Of a DNA stretch of 64,000 bases, positions 56,201 to 64,000 are shown piece after piece. The DNA comes from Euleptes europaea (taxonomy: Eukaryota > Chordata > Lepidosauria > Squamata > Sphaerodactylidae): positions 65,107,268 to 65,171,267 of the forward strand of contig NC_079324.1 of the NCBI RefSeq assembly GCF_029931775.1, written 5' to 3'. The translations under genes and the position numbers were made by a program. The stretch's first letter is position 1, and the number at the start of each line of letters is the position of its first letter. The notes beneath the pieces were generated by a model. It was not told the origin of the DNA, ran no database searches, and saw only the letters and a list, made by a program, of their open reading frames with translations.

Positions 56201-57910
56201 CACCTAACACAACAGGCACGCTCCCGGTGCCTGGCCTCAAACTGCTTGCCCGGGGCCAATAAGGACACTCACCCGTCCGGCAGTATGGGTACGCGTTCCA
56301 GGCCTTTTCGTGGAAGACCAGCGAGCCTTCGGGAGCAATCATTCGCACAAAACCAGGGACTTTGCTGCAAAACCAGAAGGGAAAGTCAGGACAGTAGAAT
56401 TCACCGTAAGAGTTCGGTTATCCCCTTCCACAATCTGCCAAAAGAGACATTTCTCACCAGGTGAGCAGTAGACAACGTGCACGCGCCCAGCAATCCAGTA
56501 CCTGTAAGCCGCTGAAGTGTTTAAATCCCAAGAATAATCAAGCTGAAGTTAAAGGAAGCAACCACGACACAATCCACGCGGCTTTCCACAGAGCAAGCTC
56601 TCCCTTTCCTAGAGAGCCTGAAGGCTTGCAAGATAGGAGGCTTCTGTGGAAGAGCCCCCAAGGACCCTGCTTGCTGGTAGGAAACCTCAGGAAGAGTTCT
56701 TCTCTCCGCGCGCCCCTCACAGCCAATCGTACCCCACCTACCACTACACACATTTCTTCTCTAGCCAATGAGCAGCGGCATGTGTCATCCCCCCCGAAAG
56801 CTTAACTGAATTATCCAGGATCTGCAAAATGCAACAAGTTCTGTTCTCTTTGAGGAGGACCCTGAGAAGGAAAGGAAACCGGTGCCCCCAAAACAGCTCC
56901 TCCGACGGTGGGAGATGCTCTTCAAGCAGGGAGCTCCCCCTCCCACAGTCCCACACCTGCTGGCGCCTGCCCGCTCTCCCAGCCGCTACAGCTTCCAGCT
57001 AGAAACCCCTCTGCTCCCCACGCCTCTGGCACCCCCTGCATGCGCCATAGGGTGGGCAAAAGCGGCAGGGACAGCGGCAGGGTAGTCGCGGGCCAGGCCT
57101 GGGCCACCCCCCCCCAGACCCCATCCCTTCGGCGCCCCCCCCCCGGGGGCACCTCTTCAGGTGGTAGATCTTGTGGGTGTACTGGCCAGTCTCGCCATCC
57201 TTCTCGTAGGGCTCGTTCTTCAGGACCTGGATCCCTTCGCCGCCCCCCGTCTCGTTCTTGCTGGCTTCGGCCACAGAATACAGCTGCCCGACTTGATACT
57301 GGGGGGGGAGGGGGAGAGGGGGGGGAGAGGGCGGGGGGGCCGGCCAGGGAAATGAGAACAGCCGCCGCCCGCAGCCGCAGCATCCCGGCCCCTCCTAAAG
57401 GGAGCCGGAGGAGCTCCAGGGCCGGCCAGGAAGCCCCCCACCCCCAGCCCACCCCCGGGTGGAGGAGCCTTTGGCCCCCAGCCCACCCTACCCTCCCTCT
57501 GCCGCGGGCTTGCCAACCTCCAGGCGGCGGCTGGAGACCGCCCGGAATGCCCCCCTCCCTTCCCCTCCGGGCTGCTGCGGACGTATAGAAAGGAGAAAGA
57601 GGGGCTCCCTCCCCCCTCCCCCCCGTGGCGGCCCTCCTCAGCATCCGGGGGCCGGGCCTGGCCCCCACCCGCCCGGCTGCTGGGCCGCGGGGGGAGGGGG
57701 GCACCCACCTCTTGCACGGAGCAGGGCAGGACCACGCGGCTGCAAGGGAAAGACACGGGTGTGTGGGGGGAGTCACAGAGAGAGAGAGAGAGAGAGAGAG
57801 AAGGGGGGGCGGCCGTGAGAAGGGCGGCGGCTCCTGGGGGGGGCGAGCGGGGGGGGGCTTCCCACCCCCCCCCGCCGGCCCTCCACTTACAATTCCTTGA
57901 CGAGCACCAT
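46251..57910 (-). CDS. PITPNB: Phosphatidylinositol transfer protein beta, 11 coding exons, complete
   Basis: Spliced product of 272 residues (human 271). Exons: 57891-57910, 57709-57739, 57153-57298, 56273-56364, 55544-55551, 54759-54833, 54417-54500, 51086-51163, 48913-49023, 48550-48672, 46251-46301. All junctions have GT/AG and all phases agree. It is a soluble single-domain lipid carrier that moves phosphatidylinositol and phosphatidylcholine between membranes and supports Golgi and ER phosphoinositide supply. Known key residues fall at their family numbers: Thr58, Lys60, Asn89 and Glu247 (inositol head-group binding), Cys94 (PITP-beta alkylation site) and Trp202-Trp203 (membrane docking). 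The beta rather than alpha form is shown by [18 protein letters not shown] and the RGTSAA tail. Ser262 of the known sp1 tail is Gln here. MN1 and TTC28 on either side match human order. Confidence 0.98.
46520..46832 (+). mobile_element. CR1 LINE 3' fragment in PITPNB intron 10
   Basis: GTGGTTCCTCAGTGGAACAG, TGTGAATTTCCTGCATTGTG and the end GATCCCTTCCAACTCTACGA are CR1 3' end motifs in sense. Antisense to PITPNB. Confidence 0.8.
47158..47214 (+). repeat. (GA)n microsatellite in PITPNB intron 10
   Basis: About 57 bp of uninterrupted GA. Confidence 0.97.
48550..48672 (-). CDS. PITPNB: PITPNB coding exon 10
   Basis: Encodes [20 protein letters not shown] to QRELEA (residues 216-256), including Glu247. 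Acceptor CAATAG, donor GTGAGT. Confidence 0.98.
48828..48892 (-). mobile_element. CR1 LINE 3' tail in PITPNB intron 9
   Basis: GAATCACAGGGTTGGAAGGG then CATCTAGTCCAACCCCCTGC, the reverse complement of the CR1 end. Occupies about a quarter of the 240-bp intron, 20 bp from the exon-9 donor. Confidence 0.75.
48913..49023 (-). CDS. PITPNB: PITPNB coding exon 9
   Basis: Encodes [20 protein letters not shown] to VENFIQK (residues 179-215), including the membrane-docking pair Trp202-Trp203 in KFKWWGL. Acceptor CTGCAG, donor GTGAGAAG. Confidence 0.98.
49093..50227. repeat. Long inverted repeat enclosing the CR1 fragment
   Basis: Left arm 49,093-49,245 and right arm 50,081-50,227 are inverse, roughly nine bases in ten by eye. 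Each arm is about 75 bp of the CR1 tail plus about 75 bp of non-CR1 sequence (GTTCCAGTTGTTGGAATTTT, TGATTGTGCGCATGTAA). About 835 bp of CR1 lies between. Confidence 0.8.
49246..50145 (+). mobile_element. CR1 LINE fragment with reverse-transcriptase C-terminus
   Basis: The + strand encodes, with stops, [52 protein letters not shown] and [20 protein letters not shown], the hallmark C-terminal CR1 blocks, then the 3' end to CAACTCTATGATTC. Antisense within PITPNB intron 8. Its 3' end forms part of a long inverted repeat. Confidence 0.9.
51086..51163 (-). CDS. PITPNB: PITPNB coding exon 8
   Basis: Encodes [20 protein letters not shown] to LGPNWK (residues 153-178), acceptor TTCACAG, donor GTAAGG. 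The block is unchanged from human PITPNB. Confidence 0.98.
51950..52130 (+). mobile_element. tRNA-derived SINE, MIR-like, in PITPNB intron 7
   Basis: GGAGACCTGGGTTCAAACCC, GGAAGCTCACCAGATGACCT and TATTGTGAGGATATAACG parallel the copy at 18,785. Decayed. Confidence 0.55.
54417..54500 (-). CDS. PITPNB: PITPNB coding exon 7
   Basis: Encodes [20 protein letters not shown] to VEPG (residues 125-152), acceptor CTTGCAG, donor GTAAGTGG. Confidence 0.97.
54759..54833 (-). CDS. PITPNB: PITPNB coding exon 6
   Basis: Encodes [20 protein letters not shown] to SSDN (residues 100-124). Acceptor TTTTTGTCAG, donor GTAGGT, both ends on codon boundaries. Confidence 0.97.
55544..55551 (-). CDS. PITPNB: PITPNB coding exon 5, an 8-nt microexon
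   Basis: TCGTCACG lies between a pyrimidine-rich acceptor ending CTTCAG and a strong donor GTGAGT. With the last G of exon 4 it supplies Val-Val-Thr (97-99), giving CRT-VVT-NEYMK against human CRTIVTNEYMK. Without it the frame is lost between exons 4 and 6. Splice prediction programs often miss exons this small. Confidence 0.93.
56058..56215 (+). mobile_element. Interspersed repeat, class unknown, copy 2, in PITPNB intron 4
   Basis: GGAAAGGCCCTGCTGGATCA, CCAGCAGTCTGTTCACACAG and GTGCCTCTAGGAAGCCCACA match 19,988-20,160 closely. It ends about 60 bp from the exon-4 donor. Confidence 0.6.
56273..56364 (-). CDS. PITPNB: PITPNB coding exon 4
   Basis: Encodes [14 protein letters not shown] to AYPYCRT (residues 67-96) plus one base of Val97, donor GGTGAGTG. 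Contains Asn89 and Cys94. Confidence 0.97.
57153..57298 (-). CDS. PITPNB: PITPNB coding exon 3
   Basis: Encodes [18 protein letters not shown] through THKIYHLK (residues 18-65) with Thr58 and Lys60 of the lipid head-group site. The acceptor follows a C-rich tract; the donor is AG^GTGCCC. The last two bases join exon 4 to make Ser66. Confidence 0.97.
57709..57739 (-). CDS. PITPNB: PITPNB coding exon 2
   Basis: CTTGCAG acceptor, then residues [10 protein letters not shown] (Phe7 to Glu17), donor GTGGGT. Intron 1 is only 151 bp. Confidence 0.97.
57776..57801 (+). repeat. (GA)n microsatellite in PITPNB intron 1
   Basis: About 13 GA units within the 151-bp first intron (TC on the transcript), about 37 bp upstream of the exon-2 acceptor. 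Confidence 0.95.
57891..57910 (-). CDS. PITPNB: PITPNB coding exon 1
   Basis: ATG at 57910-57908 encodes MVLVKE plus two bases of Phe7, then a strong donor GTAAGTGG. Matches the family start MVLIKEF. Confidence 0.97.
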
Positions 57911-58480
57911 CTTCCCGCACAGAGAAGCGCGTCGCGCAGGCGCCACCGGGCCCCGCCTACCCCCCTCCCCCACACCGCCGCGCTTCCGGCGCGGCGCACA
58001 GCCAATCGGGAAGGCCGGCAGCGGGCCTCCAACTCCGCCCCCGCCGGAAGTTCGGGGCGGCAGGGAGCGAGGCCCCGCCTCTGGCCTCCTCTCTGCGCCG
58101 CTTCCGGTCTCCGCTGCCCAGGAGGGCGGGTTCCGCCACAGAGACGTCGAGGCCTAGAGCAGGCCTACCGGAAGCTCCGCTTGCGTATCTCCCCGCCTGC
58201 CGCTGGGAGGGGCGGTGGCGATCCCGGAAGGAAAAAACGGGGCGGGGCTTTCAGTACTTCCGGTAGGGTGTTGGGGAAAGTTGTGTGCTTGTGGGGGGGG
58301 GGACTTTCGCTCCCTCAACGCCGGTGTGGGGAGGCGCCGGAAGCCGGGGGGCCGACAAAGGCTGCAGCCCCCCCCCGCTCAGGCGGGCCTTCCGGCCGGC
58401 GCAGGAACCCCCCCTTCCCCCCACCCCACGACCCGGAGCATCCCATCCCCCCGGGGGCCTCCCGCCAGGCAGGAGGGTCA
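57911..58480 (-). promoter_or_regulatory. PITPNB: PITPNB promoter with eight ETS motifs and a CCAAT box
   Basis: GC- and CpG-rich DNA upstream of the PITPNB start codon. CCGGAAG or its complement occurs at 57983-57989, 58044-58050, 58101-58107, 58168-58174, 58224-58230, 58257-58263, 58337-58343 and 58389-58395. GCCAATC is at 58001-58007. Clustered ETS/GABP sites with NF-Y and no TATA are typical of housekeeping promoters. The far edge abuts the presumed TTC28 mRNA end. Confidence 0.75.
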
Positions 58481-58633
58481 ACGGCGGGGGGCGGGTAGGG
58501 CGTCCAGACCCCCGGGGCCCACAGCCTGCCTAGGCCCCTTCCCCCCCCCCCAAGGACCCGGGTGCCGCCAGGGAAAGAGGGCGAGAAGGGTCGAGAGAGA
58601 GAGATTGGAGAGCGGGGTCATGCTGCTGATGCT

Positions 58634-58639
58634 TTTAAT
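58634..58639 (-). terminator. Candidate TTC28 poly(A) signal ATTAAA
   Basis: ATTAAA in minus orientation followed by AGCATCAGCAGCATGACC. A second ATTAAA is at 58745-58750, directly after a CAG tract. Confidence 0.4.
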
Positions 58640-58750
58640 AGACACAAAGGAGTCACAAAAAGGGGGTGGGGGGGCGGCGGCGGCGGCGGTTGCAATAAAA
58701 ATATGAAATTCTTTTTACAGGGTAAACGTCGGAATATAAAAAAGTTTAAT

Positions 58751-58773
58751 GCTGCTGCTGCTGCTGCTGCTGC
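58751..58773 (-). repeat. CAG/CTG microsatellite in TTC28 3' UTR
   Basis: Seven and two-thirds GCT units on the + strand, CAG on the TTC28 mRNA, immediately before a candidate poly(A) signal. Confidence 0.9.
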
Positions 58774-60989
58774 CTGGAAACGGGAGTTGACTTTACAAAA
58801 ATGTCCGTAGAGGCCCAAACACGGCTGATGCTACATAAAACGAAGTGCGGAGAGGAGGAAGAGGGGGCTCTAGATCCGCGGGGGAGGCGTGCACGAATTT
58901 GCGCGCCCTCCACTCCCGCAGCCCTGGCCACCTCCGGCCCTGCCGCACCTAGGGGAAGGGAGCCGAGCGACCCGTCCCGGGCAGGGGGCAGGTGCCGGAG
59001 GGGCGGCTCAGGCTGCCCCCCACAAACTGGAGGTGGGGCCCGCTGGCAGCCGCAGAGCCCACCCCGACGGAAGAAAAGCCTGCCACGAGGCGGACACGGA
59101 GGAGGGTCTCTCTTTGGGTCGGGTGGCGGCAGGGTCAGAGGGGCACCCCGGTGAGAACGAGTCACCGCACAGGACGCTTCTCGCTCACTGCGAGCATTGT
59201 CACGTGTACATGCACAAAAACGACAAGGAAGACGACACGGGTTGTGGCAGGAGGGGGAGGCCGAGTTCCCTGCATTTCCCCACCGCCAGAGCCAGTCCCC
59301 CGGTGACCCCTCCAGCAGGGGCGGCCAGGGCAGGGGTCGGAAGCTCCACCGAGTGGTTTCCTGCAGCCCTGGAGGCCAGCGGCTTCCAACTGCTCCGGCC
59401 TCTGGGTTGGCTGCGGATGCTGCCGGGGAGCTGAAGGGGCCACCCGGAGAGCAGCCGGCAGCCTTGGGGGAAGCACCGTTGCTTTAGGCTTCTTGGAAGA
59501 AGAGGTGAGGCTGGGCAGGGCCTTGGGGCTGGAGGAGAGGTCCTCCGCCCCCACCCCCCGGCTTTCCCTGCAGCTCTGTTGGGGTCGCCCACCCACTGCA
59601 TGACTTTGCATAGGAAACACAAAGGACCGCAGGCAGGTCCAATAACAGTCTTGCCCCATCTCAAAATGGCCGTGTGCTACTGCCTAGCAGTTGTGTGCAA
59701 TGCTCAGGGGGTAAACTCTTCCCAAGCGCCTGCACACGTGTGCGAAAAGCAGCTCAGCACAGGCTGCTGGGAGACTGCTGGACTGGGAAAGGTAGGACAC
59801 CCCCACCTGCCCCAGTCTCCCGCCCAGTTCTGCCATTCACCAGTTCAGACGCACCAAGGAGTGGGCAACGTCAAGTCAGTCCAGAGTTTAGCTTTTATGG
59901 CTTTAGTGTAAGGCTTCCTTTCTGGTCCAGAATGAATTGGGAGTGGGGGAGGTTTGCTCCCTGCCTGACTCCGGTCTGTTGCGGCCTGGAGATATTCCTT
60001 GGGACTGAAGCCCCAGGGCTGCCTTCTTATGCCTTGCGAGGCATATGGCAAGCAGCAGGCATCAGGCAGCATGTCCCAGTGGCGCCCTCAGTGGTTTGCC
60101 TGCAGCACGAGCCGTGGCACAGTGGCTGGTATGAGATGCAGGGGCAAGGCAGCAAGGAGGCTGGGCAAAGGTCCAGCTGGAACACGGAGTTAGGGGGACA
60201 CAGCTGCCCCTGCAGAAGGGGTGGGGCGGGGTGAGGCAAAACTGCTGCTCAGCTCCACAAGGACCTTGGCAAAGGGGCCTGCATGCTGCCAAGTCTCCCC
60301 CACCCCTCTCCGATGTGGAGGGCTGGAGAAGAGGCAGGCTCCAGCTGTGGTGGGGAGATGCAGAGAGAAGCAGCTGTGGTGAGGGGCTTTTGGAGAGGCA
60401 GGGCCCGGGGCCTCCTCCCCCCTCACCTTCCTCTTGTAGATGAGCACCAGGCCCCAGGCAGGGTCAGACCGGCGGCCCTGCTTTGCCTCCCCATCCCTGG
60501 AGGGACTTACATCCTCTGCCGCTATTCCGTCTGCAGCCGCAAGGGGATCCTGCCTGTCCCTGCCAGACAAGTTCCGTGAGCTGAGACCCACCCAGCGTCA
60601 GAAAGAACCATCGCCCGGGGCTTTCCCTGAGAGGGGGCTGTTTCCTTCCCCCACTTTAACAGCCTCTCTTCTTGTGTTCCCTTCCCCTTCCATAGGTGAG
60701 CTGAGCAAACTTTTCAGAGCAAGGGCTGCGCTGCATTGTTCCCACCCCTTCCGGGAAGCATCAATAACATGGCTTGTACCTCTCGTCACAGAAAATGGTG
60801 TGCATTTCCATTTCCAGGTGCCCCCCCACACACACACACACTCCAGCGGCAGAGAGGCAAGCGTCAAGCTTACAAAACACAGGCCCCGCCCATCACCGGG
60901 CAGTGCCCAGACCACCTCCCCATGTCCTGCATCATTCAAGCATATGGGCAGGAAAAAAGGCCCAGGAACTGCATGAGATCAAAAGGATT

Positions 60990-62584
60990 TCAGCATTTGG
61001 AAGAAGGAAAGAACCGTCCTGGTGACAGGAATTTGTAACCGTTTCCCAAAGGCAACCGCAAAGGGTGCCCAGGACCTGACGTGCTGGTCGGGAGTGAGGG
61101 CTGTGTGGGGTCGGGCCGCCTGTGTCCATTCTGGGGGTTCTTCTGCGATGAGGCCAGGGGCTGAGGAGCAGACAAGTCCTTCAGCTCCATCTTGTTGGTG
61201 GCATCGTCCTTGCTGTGCCGTGGAGACAAGTTCAATAAGCTCAGGACGTCCCTCCTGGCCGCCGCCCTCCCCGAGGCGAAGGCCTTCACGGGGCCTGTGG
61301 AGCACTGGGGGCTGTTTTGCCAGAACATCTTCAGGTTGTGGATGGCTTGCACCTTCTCGTCGATGGTGGCCATCTTGAGTTTGTCTAGGGCAGGGGCATC
61401 AGCAGGGCTGGAGCGGGCTGAGCTGGCGGAGGAGTAAGAGAGCGCAGGGGAGGGGGTGCTGCCCGCTGGGGAGTGGTGCCCTGAGCTCGGGGAGACGTTC
61501 CTGGGGGATTTGGAAATGTGAGGGCTGTAGGGAGAGCTGGGGTACTTGAGTCTGAAGAGCGGCCCCTGAGGGTCGGAGCCGGGGGACGGCTGGTTGCTGT
61601 GCTGTCCGGCGCCTTCCTTGGTGGATGCCTCCGATGTTGTCGGGCTGCTGTAGCCGGAGCTCACCTTCTGCAAGGAGGAGCTCCTGGTGGGTGGCTTTGG
61701 CTTCATGGCAGTGGGGGAAGGCTGGCTCTTGTGACTGGACCACAGAGGCCTGCTGAAGGCGCTGGTTTCTGATGCCCGGAAGGAAGACGCCCCGGTGAGC
61801 GGAGAGGCCCCGTTGTCCAGGCTGCTGCTCTTGCTGAGCTGGCCCCCTGTGCTCCGTTGGAGGTGTTCCACAGCCAGGAGGTGGCTCTGAGTCTCTTCCA
61901 GGATCTTCTGGGCCAGTTCCTGAGGGTCGAGCTTTGGGTTGTTTTCCTCCTGCGATTTGACGGTGCTGTCTGTCTCAGTACTCGACTGGTCCGAGTCACC
62001 TGTGTCCGAACACGCGAGTTTCCCAACCTTTTGGAACGGGGAGTTTGGGCTGGGAATGAGAGTCATTTTAACAGGGGAGTTTGGGGAACTGACGCTCCCC
62101 TTGGAGCTGACTGAAATCTTGACCCCTCCAGCCTTATGAATCTGGGAGGGTCTGTGGTCCGGGGAGAACCGTGGCCGTCTCGTCTCTTGGTACACTGTCA
62201 GTGGGTCACTGCTGATGATGGAGAACCCTTCATAGTCGTCCCCATCTTTGCCAAAAGCAGTGCTGGTCTGTGGGGAGATTGGGCCACGGGGCATCAGGGT
62301 CCTTTGGGGGTAGATGTTCTTCGGCCTCTCGTAATCGGGGCGCCCCCGGGCGCCTCCTCCTTCCAACACACACTCTGGCTTCGAGGCAAAGCTGACGGAG
62401 GAGGTGATGGAGCTCAGGCTGTACACCGAGATGGCATCTGAGGCCAAGCTGTCTGGGCCCGTGGGGGAGAACGGAGGGTTCTGATAGCTGAGCGGTCCAG
62501 GATTGGAGACAGACTGAGCAGAGGCCAGGGATTCCAGCGACGAGGAGCTGTCCAAGCTAAGGCGTTTGGGTAGCTCTGTGGAGT
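60990..62584 (-). CDS. TTC28: TTC28 last coding exon (C-terminal about 530 residues)
   Basis: The exon starts after CTTTCTTCAG, in the middle of a codon, and reads STELPKRLSLDSSSSLESLA onward to the stop after FLSPGRFFPSSKC, the known TTC28 C-terminus. The segment is serine- and proline-rich and looks disordered, with repeated SP sites. One short conserved stretch, IDEKVQAIHNLKMFWQNSPQ, may form a helix. The N-terminal TPR repeats and CHAT-like domain of the roughly 2,500-residue protein are encoded to the right of the window. TTC28 has been linked to mitotic midzone and cytokinesis functions. The frame is uninterrupted over 1.6 kb. Confidence 0.96.
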
Positions 62585-63284
62585 CTGAAGAAAGCAGAAA
62601 GACACGAACAGGGTAAAATACCCGCGTTCAGTACCTCCTTCTGCCTAGCAAGCAGCACGAGAGAACGCTGCTGCCACCCATCCACCCCTGTCTCACCCCA
62701 TGAAGACACCACCCTCTGCCGTCTGCTTTTCCTGGCCTCTCGCTCGCTTGCCCGCTCTCGGCCCTGCCTTCGCACTGCTGTGTTTTCTACCCTTTTATTG
62801 CTGGCAGACGATCAGGGTGCTGCTGGTTGTAATTTTATAAATCTGTCTGCTCTCATTTTGCCGTCTTTACTCCTGACCACTGCCTTTTTCATCAAATTTT
62901 ATGCTGCTGGTTGTGTTTTATATTTTTAATTGATTTAAAAAATATATAAATCTACAAAAATACCATTAACAACATACCAATACAAACTTAGAAATAGGAA
63001 AACATCCTATAATTCCATCTAGTTATGCATAACTCATACAACGTGTACCAAAATAACCAGTCATTCTGTTTCTAATTTAATCATAACTCGTATCATAATC
63101 TCAATTCATTATCTTGCACAAATACACATAAAGTAGAAGCGGAGCCTTGTCATTCCAATACATAATTGAGATTGCTGCTGTTGTTTATTCAGTCTGAGGA
63201 AGTGGGCCAGATCCTTGAGGTTTGAGGCCAAAGACCTGCTTGTGTGACCCATGCCCTTCCTGGCTAATTAAATCTGCCTGGGGG
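62585..63284 (-). other. TTC28: TTC28 last intron, no gene seen
   Basis: AT-rich from 62,860 to 63,170. Ends in the pyrimidine tract and AG used by the last exon. Confidence 0.7.
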
Positions 63285-63515
63285 CGGGCTGGTTGACAGG
63301 ATCTGAGAGGTAGTGAATGCCTCCTTGAAGGAGGGGGTGGTTGCCCCAGCCATGAAACAGTCTGTGGTGCCTCCACTTCTAAAGAGGCCTACCCTGGACT
63401 CAAGAGATCTTGATAAATATTGAGATCTTGATAAATAAGAGATCTTGATAAATATCTCAAACGTTCCATTCTTGAGCAAAATGACTGAATGGGCAATGGC
63501 TGAACAACTTCAAAA
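63285..63515 (+). mobile_element. L2-clade LINE fragment in TTC28 intron
   Basis: The + strand reads VVPPLLKRPTLDSRDLDKY and, in another frame, ISNVPFLSKMTEWAMAEQLQ, both L2-clade reverse-transcriptase blocks. A short direct repeat GATCTTGATAAAT occurs three times at about 63,405-63,455. Confidence 0.75.
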
Positions 63516-63720
63516 CATAAGAGCTGGAAAGGACCTCAAGGGTCATCTAGTCCAACCTCCGGCACAACACAGGAAATTCACAACACTCCTCCACTCCCCC
63601 TGTGACCCTTGCTCTATGCCCAGAGGAAGGCAAAAACCCTCCAGGATCCCTGGCCAATCTGACCTGGAGGAAATATTCATATTGACACTGGGGCCTACAA
63701 GGACATTGGCATGGATGCTG
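63516..63720 (-). mobile_element. CR1 LINE 3' tail in TTC28 intron
   Basis: CATAAGAGCTGGAAAGGACC, CATCTAGTCCAACCTCCGGC and GGAAATTCACAACACTCCTC are the reverse complement of the CR1 end. Directly abuts the L2 piece. Confidence 0.75.
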
Positions 63721-64000
63721 TGGTCCAATCCTGTGGGCAGAAAGCCACGAGGTTGACCGCAGTGCTGCTGTCAGCGGCTGCACAAAGAATACCCCGCTGC
63801 ATCTCAGCAGCTACCTCTTGCCGCGCAAAGCCCCGTGCCGAGCCCTGGGGAGTCAGCCTGAAGTGTACCTGAGTAATGTCAAGTAAAGAGGCAGTCCATT
63901 CTTAGGATGGCCGTGATGCCCCACAACAGCCAGGCTGTCCTGGCCACCTTCAGCTTTAGGCCTGAAGACCTTCCACTGAGAGTGAGGGGGCAGCCTTTAC

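Larger units (their letters stand above)
58620..60989 (-). other. TTC28: Probable TTC28 3' UTR
   Basis: 2.4 kb between the TTC28 stop and ATTAAA signals at 58745-58750 and 58634-58639 (minus strand). No repeat family was recognised apart from short tandem tracts. The short gap to the PITPNB promoter leaves little room for a longer UTR. Extent is inferred. Confidence 0.5.

Noticed and set aside
56922-58032. 270-332 codon minus-strand frames across PITPNB exons 1-3
   Set aside because: They run through introns; the spliced PITPNB exons explain the conserved parts.
1-64000. CRISPR arrays, bacterial operons or similar systems
   Set aside because: Introns, CpG islands and vertebrate retroelements show a vertebrate nuclear genome. 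The short tandem repeats present are microsatellites.

Overview
The window is genomic DNA from a vertebrate, most likely a squamate reptile (lizard, gecko or snake). Genes have introns, there are CpG-island promoters, and the repeats match a squamate set: Penelope-like, DIRS, CR1 and L2 retroelements, a 5S-rRNA-derived SINE, a tRNA-derived SINE with a Bov-B-like tail, and several fold-back DNA elements. Species cannot be fixed from the sequence.

Three host genes lie on the minus strand, in the order and orientation known for human 22q12.1. From low to high coordinate they are MN1, PITPNB and TTC28. MN1 (10,261-39,601) has its two usual coding exons, with a 25.7 kb intron. Exon 1 sits in a very GC-rich CpG island, and its reading frame is shifted once at a run of eight G (39,050-39,057), most simply a sequence or assembly error. 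PITPNB (46,251-57,910) is complete: 11 coding exons, 272 codons, including an 8-nt microexon. TTC28 is present only as its last coding exon (60,990-62,584) and 3' UTR; the rest lies to the right. The space between the PITPNB start codon and the presumed TTC28 poly(A) site is only about 0.7 kb and carries eight ETS-type CCGGAAG motifs and a CCAAT box.

Region by region: 1-4,850 is downstream of MN1 and holds a broken DIRS element, with a Penelope-like inverted pair inserted in its terminal repeat, and a small inverted-repeat element. 4,850-10,260 is the likely MN1 3' UTR and its flank. 10,446-36,164 is the MN1 intron, with a triple nest (L2, fold-back element, 5S SINE), other L2 pieces, SINEs and a 57-bp Penelope-like fragment. 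36-41.2 kb is MN1 exon 1 and its CpG island. 41.2-46.2 kb is intergenic, with a hAT-like element nested in another element and a second Penelope-like inverted pair. 46.25-57.9 kb is PITPNB. 58-64 kb is its promoter and the TTC28 end.

The most striking non-gene signal is a set of minimal hammerhead-ribozyme motifs (CTGAAGA, stem II, GAAA, then GTC or CTC) in the Penelope-like repeats. Two unrelated families each inserted as a head-to-head inverted pair bounded by a 13- or 14-bp target duplication. A third, 57-bp insertion has one end within a base of the predicted ribozyme cleavage site. Minimal hammerheads in Penelope-like elements are already known in general; the inverted-pair insertion structure and the fragment end are what deserve checking here.
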